Shown piece after piece: positions 7,261-14,687 of a stretch of 64,000 nucleotides of DNA. Position numbers and translations under genes: made by a program. Position 1 is the first letter of the stretch; each line of letters starts with the position of its first letter. Where the stretch lies: positions 1-64,000 of the forward strand of contig CALXLD010000004.1 of assembly GCA_944389105.1 (NCBI GenBank). The letters run 5' to 3'. The notes below the pieces were generated by a model that saw nothing but the letters and a program-made list of their open reading frames with translations, had not been told where the DNA came from and ran no database searches. The DNA comes from an uncultured Spirochaetaceae bacterium (GTDB taxonomy: Bacteria; Spirochaetota; Spirochaetia; Sphaerochaetales; Sphaerochaetaceae).

Positions 7261-8952
7261 ATGGAAAACAAAGAAGAGCGACCGCTTAATTTCATCGAGC
7301 GGATCATCGAGGACGACCTCAGGGAAGGAAGAGTTCCTGAAAACAAGATAGTGACACGCTTCCCTCCAGAACCGAACGGATACCTCCACATCGGTCATAT
7401 CAAGGCAATCTGCATCAATTTCGGACTTGCAGAAAAGTATGGCGGAACATGCCATCTCAGGCTTGATGACACGAATCCTGCAAAAGAAGAGCAGGAATAC
7501 ATCGACTCCATAAAGGACTGTATCCACTGGCTTGGCTTCGACTGGGGTGATAAGACCTATTATGCTTCAGATTATTACGATCAGCTTTTCGATATAGCAG
7601 TAAGGCTGATCAAAGAAGGAAAGGCATATGTGGATTCCCTCTCCCCCGAGGAAATGAAAGAATACAGGGGTACGCTCACTGAACCTGGAAAGAATTCACC
7701 CGACCGGGACAGGCCAATAGAAGAGAATCTTGATCTTTTCATGAGGATGAAGAACGGGGAGTTCCCTGAAGGTTCATATACGCTTCGTGCAAAGATTGAC
7801 ATGGCTAGCCCGAATATCAATATGAGGGATCCGGCACTGTACAGGATAAAGTATGCAGAGCATCCGAGGACAGGCAGGAAGTGGTGCATCTATCCGATGT
7901 ATGACTACACTCATCCGATATCCGATGCAATTGAAGGCATAACCCATTCAATCTGTACTCTTGAATTCGAGGATCACAGACCTGCATATGACTGGGCAAC
8001 ATCGATTGACGGCATAGAGCACACACCTCACCAGTATGAGTTTGCAAGGCTCAATATCAACTATCTGCTAATGTCAAAGAGAAAGCTTCTGTATCTCGTA
8101 AACAACAACTATGTCACAGGCTGGGATGACCCGAGAATGCCAACAATCGCGGGAATAAGGAGAAGAGGCTACTCACCAGAATCGATGAAGGATTTTGTCC
8201 AGAGAGTCGGAGTTGCAAAAGTCGAATCAGTCGTTGACTACTCACTGATGGAATTCTGCGTAAGGGAAGACCTGAACAAGAGAGCCAAGAGGCTGATGGC
8301 CGTTCTTGATCCGCTCCGCATTATCATTGACAACTACCCAGAAGGACAGGTTGAATACTTCGAAGCTGAAAACAACCCAGAAGATCCTGATGCCGGTACA
8401 CACCGCGTTGCATTCACACGGGAGCTCTTCATCGAGAAAGAAGACTTCATGGAAGTTCCCGTAAAAGGCTATCACAGGCTCTATCCAGGAAATGAGATAA
8501 GGCTGAAGCATGCGTATTATATAACTGCCCAGTCAATCGAGAAGGACGAGGAAGGCAATATAACATGCGTGCACTGCACTTACGATCCTGAATCAAGAGG
8601 CGGTACTACTTCTGACGGCAGGAAGGTAAAAGGTACAAGCCACTGGGTATCTGCAACACATTCAATAACTGCAGAAGTAAGACAGTATGACAAGCTCTTC
8701 AAGGCAGAGAACCCCGGAGCTGAGACAGGGAATTACCTTGATGACCTCAACCCGGATTCACTTATCGTGATTCCAGAAGCAAGGATAGAGGAAGAAGCTG
8801 GAAGCGCAAAGCCAGGTGAATATCTCCAGTTCATCAGAAATGGATATTACATGGCTGACAGCAGGGATTCCTCTCCTGAGCATCTCGTATTCAACAGAAC
8901 TGTCACACTCAAGGACTCATGGTCCAAGATGAAGCAGAAGATGGGTATCTGA
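7261..8952 (+). CDS. glnS: Glutaminyl-tRNA synthetase
   Basis: The 563-residue class I synthetase charges tRNA-Gln with glutamine in the cytoplasm. The ATP-binding HIGH motif is HIGH within YLHIGHIKAI near residue 42, preceded by TRFPPEPNGYLHIGH as in GlnS; LLMSKRK near residue 268 is the KMSKS-like motif; the Rossmann core is followed by two beta-barrel anticodon-binding domains. Length agrees with GlnS (about 550). An upstream ATG at 7252 abuts the ribosome-binding site, so 7261 is preferred. A hairpin terminator follows directly. GlnS in a bacterium implies direct charging, with GatCAB not needed for tRNA-Gln. Confidence 0.95.
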   Translation: MENKEERPLNFIERIIEDDLREGRVPENKIVTRFPPEPNGYLHIGHIKAICINFGLAEKYGGTCHLRLDDTNPAKEEQEYIDSIKDCIHWLGFDWGDKTYYASDYYDQLFDIAVRLIKEGKAYVDSLSPEEMKEYRGTLTEPGKNSPDRDRPIEENLDLFMRMKNGEFPEGSYTLRAKIDMASPNINMRDPALYRIKYAEHPRTGRKWCIYPMYDYTHPISDAIEGITHSICTLEFEDHRPAYDWATSIDGIEHTPHQYEFARLNINYLLMSKRKLLYLVNNNYVTGWDDPRMPTIAGIRRRGYSPESMKDFVQRVGVAKVESVVDYSLMEFCVREDLNKRAKRLMAVLDPLRIIIDNYPEGQVEYFEAENNPEDPDAGTHRVAFTRELFIEKEDFMEVPVKGYHRLYPGNEIRLKHAYYITAQSIEKDEEGNITCVHCTYDPESRGGTTSDGRKVKGTSHWVSATHSITAEVRQYDKLFKAENPGAETGNYLDDLNPDSLIVIPEARIEEEAGSAKPGEYLQFIRNGYYMADSRDSSPEHLVFNRTVTLKDSWSKMKQKMGI

Positions 8953-8953
8953 C

Positions 8954-8973
8954 AAAGCGCCTTCGGGCGCTTT
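8954..8973 (+). terminator. glnS terminator
   Basis: AAAGCGCC-TTCG-GGCGCTTT is a perfect 8-base-pair stem with a stable TTCG tetraloop starting two bases after the glnS stop. The T-run is short, but the A-tract on the other arm would make it work on both strands. Confidence 0.85.
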
Positions 8974-8983
8974 CATTCAAGCT

Positions 8984-10321
8984 ATGAGATATTTTGCAGA
9001 CTGCCATTTCCATGTAATGACGATGAACGAGCCGAATTTCGCCTCGTTCCTGAATTCCTTCTATGATTCAGCTTCAGGAATTATTTCGGCCAATGCAGCG
9101 ACCAACTACATAATCACGCCGCAGAAGATGAAGGGCAATGCCATGCTCAACACGCTCACCAATGCACTCACTGCATTCTCCCGCCCGATCGGAGAAACGC
9201 TCTGCGTTATGGAGAATGATCTGGCAGGTCTTTATAATTCCGACAGGAAACAGGAGTATGCACCTCTTCTGCCATACATCCATGACGGCCGCTTTCACTT
9301 CAGGAACATGGAAGCTGACAGGATGCTTATGATTCCGCTTCTTATGGATTTCTCCCAGGACAGGAAAATACTTGATGATATCTATTATCCATATAATGCG
9401 GAGGACAAGATAACTCCATATGCAGAAGATACAATTGCAGGAATAAAGGAGTATTACAGACAGCATCCTGATGGCCTTTTTGAGTTTTATCCATTCATTG
9501 GAATAGATCCGAGGCTGCATTCGCTGCAGTTCATGGAATCGCTCTTCGACAAATATGTGAACACGTCGCACAGATTCCACGCACCTCATGAAATACCGGA
9601 CAAGCCATGTTATGGAATAAAGCTTTACCCACCGCTAGGTTTCAAGCCCTGGCCCAATGACAGGGAGACACTGGATAAGCATAGATGGCTATATTCGTTC
9701 TGCGAAAGAAACAGGATCCCGATAATAACACATTCAGATGATCAGGGGTTCAGAGGCACATCCGCAGAAGAAGCCTGGGCTAATACCGATCCTGCTTCAT
9801 GGAGAACGGTACTTGAGAACTACCCTTCGCTTATCATAGATTTTGCACATTTCGGAAAGCAGTATGCAATAGCGACGAGAAGCAATATGCAGAGCATTGC
9901 AGCAAAACTGAAAAAGCATCCTGATAGCCCGTGGTTCTATTCGATAATCTCGCTGATGATGGACTTCGACAATGTTTATGCGGATGTTTCATTCTCCGGC
10001 TGCAATCAGGATTTCTACACCGAGCTCTGCAACTATCTCAAGGACCAGAAGGAAAGCAGCAGGGAAAGAATCATGGACAGGATCCTCTTCGGCTCTGATT
10101 TCTCAGTGAACCTTCTGAAAGTTGAATCATATACCGAGTATTTCTCAGTATTTGAGAACTCGGAATTCTCTGATAGCGATGCTGAGCGCATTGCAGAGAC
10201 GAACCCGCTCAGGTTTCTTGCTTTAGAGGAGCCGTCTTCTCCACTGCGAGGGAGAAATTCCATAGGAAGCCCTGAAAGATCTGGAAAAGTGAGACGGACT
10301 ATCAAACCCCGCTCTGTATGA
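8984..10321 (+). CDS. Amidohydrolase-family metalloenzyme
   Basis: The 445-residue protein has the metal ligands of a TIM-barrel amidohydrolase (Amidohydro_2-like): CHFHV at residues 7-11 (HxH), GIKLYPPLGF near 210 (the lysine position), ITHSDDQG near 245, DFAHFGKQ near 280 and LFGSDFS near 368. The substrate is unknown. The recognisable family C-terminus ends about NPLRFLAL; the last ~33 residues run antisense through the AraC gene that ends at 10223, giving a 99-base overlap. There is no Shine-Dalgarno; a TTTCAT element lies 7 bases before the ATG, directly after the glnS terminator. Confidence 0.75.
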   Translation: MRYFADCHFHVMTMNEPNFASFLNSFYDSASGIISANAATNYIITPQKMKGNAMLNTLTNALTAFSRPIGETLCVMENDLAGLYNSDRKQEYAPLLPYIHDGRFHFRNMEADRMLMIPLLMDFSQDRKILDDIYYPYNAEDKITPYAEDTIAGIKEYYRQHPDGLFEFYPFIGIDPRLHSLQFMESLFDKYVNTSHRFHAPHEIPDKPCYGIKLYPPLGFKPWPNDRETLDKHRWLYSFCERNRIPIITHSDDQGFRGTSAEEAWANTDPASWRTVLENYPSLIIDFAHFGKQYAIATRSNMQSIAAKLKKHPDSPWFYSIISLMMDFDNVYADVSFSGCNQDFYTELCNYLKDQKESSRERIMDRILFGSDFSVNLLKVESYTEYFSVFENSEFSDSDAERIAETNPLRFLALEEPSSPLRGRNSIGSPERSGKVRRTIKPRSV

Positions 10322-11020
10322 TACTTCCGCAATCTGCAGTTCGGAATTCTCGAGAAGCTTGACGCTTTCTGCAAGACGATAGGAAATAAGGTACTGCACT
10401 GGGGATGTATCAAGGGATTTCCTGAACGTTCTCAGGCACTCTCTCTCGGAGACATTTCCGGAAAAAGCAATATCCCTTAGCGTTATGTTCTCGCTGTAAT
10501 GTTCCTTGATGAAAGTCATCATCCTCAGAAGCCTTTCATTGGAAAATGCCTTTTCATGGGCCGCTCCCTCGTTTTCCACGAGTATGGCAATAAGCACGGA
10601 TGTGATCAGATTCCTGGCAACCAGTTCATAGCAGTACTGCTTTTCAAGAACTGCAGTATAGGCTTTTTCTGCAGAATCAGCTTCTTTAGGGGAAAGAGAC
10701 ACTGCCCCGGACAATGCCAGAAGCGGTTCAGAATACTTCCTGTAAACAATGCTTTCCACATCCTCCCAGAGCAGCGAAAGAGGAAATGATATCGTATGTA
10801 TTTCCGCACTTTTGTCTGCGGCTATCACAGAGGAGATGATACGAGGAGGAATGAACACCCCCTCTCCTTCTCTCAGAGTGAAAGCCTGGAAACCATCGGA
10901 TGCAATCACGCGAAGCGAACCGCTGTGTGCGACGATAAGCTCGGCTTCATCAGAGAAATCCCAGGATGAGCCGCTTTCTCCTATCACCCTGTCATTTATC
11001 GTGATCCCATGCCCTTTCAT
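10223..11020 (-). CDS. AraC-family transcriptional regulator
   Basis: The 265-residue regulator has an N-terminal cupin-like sensing domain (residues ~1-130, with HSGSLRVIASDG and VFIPPRIISSVI) and a C-terminal pair of helix-turn-helix motifs (residues ~165-262): ITLRDIAFSGNVSERECLRTFRK for the first and IAEVSYRAGFDSPSHFSRSF for the second, closing with YGISPSQWR. Such proteins usually activate carbohydrate genes when the cupin binds a sugar. It diverges from the MFS gene at 11162 across 141 bases and is convergent with the amidohydrolase, so the MFS gene is its most likely target. Confidence 0.85.
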   Translation of the reverse strand: MKGHGITINDRVIGESGSSWDFSDEAELIVAHSGSLRVIASDGFQAFTLREGEGVFIPPRIISSVIAADKSAEIHTISFPLSLLWEDVESIVYRKYSEPLLALSGAVSLSPKEADSAEKAYTAVLEKQYCYELVARNLITSVLIAILVENEGAAHEKAFSNERLLRMMTFIKEHYSENITLRDIAFSGNVSERECLRTFRKSLDTSPVQYLISYRLAESVKLLENSELQIAEVSYRAGFDSPSHFSRSFRASYGISPSQWRRRLL

Positions 11021-11149
11021 ATATTCTGGATACCATCGATGGCGTTTTCAGTCAATTATGCGGCATTAATTGCCGGGAAATGGACACAGAATGTCGCAAT
11101 CAATCATATTTTTGTCTTTTTAATATTCTAAACAGAATAAAGCAGATGC

Positions 11150-11161
11150 TACAATCCAGCT
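11150..11161 (+). promoter_or_regulatory. Leaderless-type -10 element before MFS gene
   Basis: TACAAT at 11150-11155 ends 6 bases before the ATG at 11162. No Shine-Dalgarno is present in the preceding 20 bases. Confidence 0.6.
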
Positions 11162-12343
11162 ATGTTTTCACTACTTCTCCTGATAATCATATACCTTGCA
11201 TTCATATCATTGGGACTGCCTGATTCGATGCTTGGGGCCGCCTGGCCGATGATGTATCTCGATTTAGATGTTCCTGTATCCTTTGCTGGATTCATTTCAA
11301 TAACAATCTGCATCGGAACAACCGTATCGAGCCTGATTTATGCAAAGCTCAACAGCAGATTCTCAACATGGGGAATAACAGCTGTATCTGTAGCATGCAC
11401 GGCAGCAGCTCTCCTATCGTTTGCATTCATAACATCTTTTCCCATCCTCATTCTCGCCGCAGCTGTTCTTGGAATCGGCGCAGGAGCAGTAGATGCAGGT
11501 CTCAACAATTATGTTGCGCTTCATTACAAAGCAAGAGCAATGAACTTCCTGCACGCATTCTGGGGAGTAGGAACGCTTGTCGGTCCCTTCCTGCTATCAT
11601 ATTTCTTTGCACACGGGATGTCCTGGAGAAATGGGTATATCTCAATAGGAAGCATACAGAGCGTGATACTCGTAATAATCCTTCTTTCAGGAAAACTCTG
11701 GTCAAAAGCAGGTGAAAGCAATATCACGGAAGATGGGAAGAAACCGGAGGTCCGTAAGCAGAAAGAAAAGCTCTCAGATGCTATAAAACAGCCAGGTGCT
11801 GTGGCAGCCATGCTAGGATTCTTCTCATACTGTTCAATGGAACAGTCATCAATGCTCTGGGCCTCAACGTTCCTCGTCAGCGCACGGGGATTCTCTGAAA
11901 GCTCTGCAGCGGCTTCCGCAGGACTTCTTTTCTGGGGTATTACAGCAGGAAGGATAGTCTCTGGACTTATAGCAGACAGGATAAATGAAGAAAAGCTTAT
12001 CAGGATTTCCCAATGCTCGATCCTCATATCCGTATTTCTGGTACTATTCACTCCGCCTTCATTATCCCCTATAGCGCTTTTCCTGCTGGGAATGGGATTC
12101 GGACCAATGTATCCGACAATGCTGCATCAGACTCCTGAGTATTTCGGACATCAGTTCTCCGCAAGGATAATGGGGCTTGAGATGAGCTCTGCATACATAG
12201 GTTCTGCGTTTATGCCTGCTCTTTTCGGAGTAATCGGAAGAAGCATATCAATGACAATCTTCCCTATCTACGTTCTTGCACTTCTATTTCTCAACATCAT
12301 TGTAATTGAGATAAAGAGAAGAAGAACGAAAAATCATAAATAA
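11162..12343 (+). CDS. Major facilitator superfamily transporter
   Basis: The 393-residue protein has about 12 hydrophobic segments with a basic central loop (residues ~185-210, DGKKPEVRKQKEKL), as in MFS permeases of the inner membrane. The N-terminal YLAFISLGLPDSMLGAAWP and the FWGVGTLVGPFLLSYF segment resemble the FucP/sugar-type MFS proteins found in gut Firmicutes and spirochaetes. The GMGFGPMYPTM segment in the second half is also typical. A sugar substrate is likely but not shown. It diverges from the AraC regulator, and a hairpin follows the stop. Confidence 0.82.
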   Translation: MFSLLLLIIIYLAFISLGLPDSMLGAAWPMMYLDLDVPVSFAGFISITICIGTTVSSLIYAKLNSRFSTWGITAVSVACTAAALLSFAFITSFPILILAAAVLGIGAGAVDAGLNNYVALHYKARAMNFLHAFWGVGTLVGPFLLSYFFAHGMSWRNGYISIGSIQSVILVIILLSGKLWSKAGESNITEDGKKPEVRKQKEKLSDAIKQPGAVAAMLGFFSYCSMEQSSMLWASTFLVSARGFSESSAAASAGLLFWGITAGRIVSGLIADRINEEKLIRISQCSILISVFLVLFTPPSLSPIALFLLGMGFGPMYPTMLHQTPEYFGHQFSARIMGLEMSSAYIGSAFMPALFGVIGRSISMTIFPIYVLALLFLNIIVIEIKRRRTKNHK

Positions 12344-12345
12344 GC

Positions 12346-12378
12346 TATATGCACCTGAGGAAGCCCCGGGTGCATATA
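12346..12378. terminator. Hairpin between convergent MFS and GLUG genes
   Basis: TATATGCACC (12346-12355) pairs perfectly with GGTGCATATA (12369-12378). It lies between two convergent genes and probably stops transcription from both sides, although neither flank has a strong T-run. Confidence 0.65.
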
Positions 12379-12386
12379 ACCATCAA

Positions 12387-14558
12387 TTATCCTTCTACAA
12401 TAATCAAAGGAAGAGATTCTTCAGAATCACCATTCACAGCATAGCGGTAAGAAGTACCCTCCTCCCCAAGGATCTGGTTCATAGACTCCATTGCCATTTC
12501 CCAGGTAACAGAAGAACCGTCAACAGGAATAGCATTTGTGTTCGAAGGAGGGAAAACAAAGCCAACCATCCCACCTGCAGAATCTTGCCCTATACCATTA
12601 TCAGCACCCTGCAATGGCAACCAATAACACGTTTTGTTATTATTGCTATTTCCAAAACCCGCAATACCACCTATTGCTGTCTGACCAGAAGAAAGACTGC
12701 CAATATTGTAACATGCAGCTATAGCACAGTTAGCTCCATTACCAATTGTCCCTCCAATGAAACCTGAATATGAAATATCTCCAGCATTTACACAACAAAT
12801 AATTCTACTACCGCTGCTAGAAGATCCAGAAATACCACCAGCATTTGAGCCACTACCTGTACCTGTCACAGAAGCATAGTTTATACATGCAGCTATTGAA
12901 CCTTTATTCGAACCCGTTATTCCTCCCGCATTCAACCCTTCTATACTCCCAGAAACAGTACAATTCTCAATTAAACCCTTGTTTTCTCCAGCAATACCGC
13001 CAACTGTATTTTCAGTATTTGAAAAAGAGACATTCTCTACATTAAGATTCTTTACAACACCGCTTTCACCAATAGTTCCAAACAGCCCATATCGTTGCGA
13101 TGACGAATTCTCTGAAGCATTTATTACTGCCCCGCTGATTGTATGGCCATTACCATCAAATACACCAGTAAAAGGTTCTGCTGTTGAACCAATTGGAGTC
13201 CAATTGGAAGCCGCATCAGAAAATGCTGCAGGCAACTCTGACAAATCAATGCTTCTTGCAAGTTTGATGTTCTTTGTCAGGAAATCGGACCGCTTCGTAC
13301 AGTTTAATAACCCTTCTGAGGTATAAACCGTATATGTTTCAGCTTTCTCATCAAAGCCAAAGCCCTCTTCTGGAATTTCCAGCAATTCTTCATTTTCTCC
13401 ATTTAACTGTAAATAACAATGATTACCCCTAAAGGCCAGATTCTCCTTGATGTAATCAATGATCTGCTGGTCATCGGTATGAAGAATTGTCTTGCTTTCA
13501 GCATCATTTTCACTATTAATACTTGCAATGAAGATATCAAGAGCTTCCTTATTCCAATCATTGGTTGTCATCTGGATCTCTGTCCCGTTAGTTACTGTTA
13601 CATCAGTTACCGGAGAGTATCCACCATTACTTTGGGAAACAGAACCGTCAGCTGCTTTCCCTCCTGCATTACCAACGACGAGAGCGGCATAAGCAACTCC
13701 ATTTCCATCACTCCATGGTTCTTCTTCGATATACCCATATTGTGAATAATCTGAGATCTTAGCATTTCCTACAGCACTAATTGAACCTCCGGAAACTGTG
13801 GCTTTTCCGCCTCTGACAATTAATCCCTGGATACCTCCTATAAGATCGCTATCAACAATTTCAAGGTTGCCATTAACATTAAACAGCACAGCTGCACTGG
13901 CCCAACCTTCTGATGTATCAACGACAGTGTTCTCTATTCTTATATTAAGCCCATCACTAAGGTCATCTTTTGCATTTGTAGTAATTCCATATGCACCATC
14001 AGCAGTAATCGTAGAGTTATCCGCGACAAACGAAGAAGCATTTCCATCTACCAGGATTCCCGTATGATTGGAGTGATAATCAACATTATTGAAAATAAGA
14101 GAAGAACCACTTAAAACAGCGATTCCTCCTGAAACAGGGTCGCTCCCATTTTCAACAATTTCAAGATCAACCTCTTCTCCCAAAACACCATTGATTACAA
14201 GGGAAGAACCACCTGTAACAGTAATTGCTGCCTGCCCCTGTAATTCATTATCGTAATCATACGAAAGTGATAATCCATAACCATTAAGATCTATTGTATA
14301 GCTTCTGCCATCATCAAAATAAAAAGGATTCTCGCTTGAGGCTACTTCAACAGTTATAGAAATATCTGAAGTAAGTCTTACCTGTGCAGATTCTTCAAGT
14401 GTAACCTTCAATTCCTGTTCACTTGAAACATCATATGGAGTTTTCACCCCATTAATTATCCAAGGAGGAAGTACCCCCCCCCAGCTTGGATTCTGCTTAC
14501 ACCCGACGAAAGCAAATATTAAACAAAATATGATAGCAATAAATGAATATTTACGCAT
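12387..14558 (-). CDS. GLUG-repeat, beta-helix surface lipoprotein with G9 tract
   Basis: The 723-residue lipoprotein has a signal peptide ending in the lipobox FVGC (Cys20). Residues ~40-330 look like a right-handed beta-helix (repeated short beta segments with Asn/Gly turns, such as SSFVADNSTITADGAYGI). Residues ~450-640 hold GLUG-type repeats (GGIAGENKGLIENC, GGITGSNKGSI, GGISGSSSSG, GGIAGFGNS), typical of surface adhesins and IgA-peptidase-associated proteins. The start at 14558 has GGAGGGTGG upstream. A run of nine Gs encodes residues 26-29, just after the lipobox, and could switch the gene on and off by slippage. It is followed on the left by a convergent MFS gene. A role in binding host or polysaccharide surfaces is inference. 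Confidence 0.8.
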   Translation of the reverse strand: MRKYSFIAIIFCLIFAFVGCKQNPSWGGVLPPWIINGVKTPYDVSSEQELKVTLEESAQVRLTSDISITVEVASSENPFYFDDGRSYTIDLNGYGLSLSYDYDNELQGQAAITVTGGSSLVINGVLGEEVDLEIVENGSDPVSGGIAVLSGSSLIFNNVDYHSNHTGILVDGNASSFVADNSTITADGAYGITTNAKDDLSDGLNIRIENTVVDTSEGWASAAVLFNVNGNLEIVDSDLIGGIQGLIVRGGKATVSGGSISAVGNAKISDYSQYGYIEEEPWSDGNGVAYAALVVGNAGGKAADGSVSQSNGGYSPVTDVTVTNGTEIQMTTNDWNKEALDIFIASINSENDAESKTILHTDDQQIIDYIKENLAFRGNHCYLQLNGENEELLEIPEEGFGFDEKAETYTVYTSEGLLNCTKRSDFLTKNIKLARSIDLSELPAAFSDAASNWTPIGSTAEPFTGVFDGNGHTISGAVINASENSSSQRYGLFGTIGESGVVKNLNVENVSFSNTENTVGGIAGENKGLIENCTVSGSIEGLNAGGITGSNKGSIAACINYASVTGTGSGSNAGGISGSSSSGSRIICCVNAGDISYSGFIGGTIGNGANCAIAACYNIGSLSSGQTAIGGIAGFGNSNNNKTCYWLPLQGADNGIGQDSAGGMVGFVFPPSNTNAIPVDGSSVTWEMAMESMNQILGEEGTSYRYAVNGDSEESLPLIIVEG
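14474..14482 (-). repeat. Homopolymeric G9 tract inside lipoprotein gene
   Basis: Nine consecutive Gs on the coding (minus) strand span codons 26-29 of the GLUG lipoprotein. A change of one base would shift the frame immediately after the signal peptide. It is the longest G/C homopolymer I noticed in the window. Confidence 0.9.
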
Positions 14559-14621
14559 ACCACCCTCCACGATAATAATATATAGGAACTTGTTTCTCAT
14601 TCAAGAAAAAGTGATATGCAA

Positions 14622-14670
14622 CAGAACAAACAAATAGTATCAGCAGATTACAAACTAAGCTGCTGATACT
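14622..14670 (-). terminator. Terminator of the Arg-rich methyltransferase gene
   Basis: On the minus strand AGTATCAGCAG (14670-14660) pairs perfectly with CTGCTGATACT (14646-14636), followed by ATTTGTTTGTT. It lies 18 bases after the stop of the gene at 14688. Confidence 0.85.
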
Positions 14671-14687
14671 GCATCTATCAGAATAAC

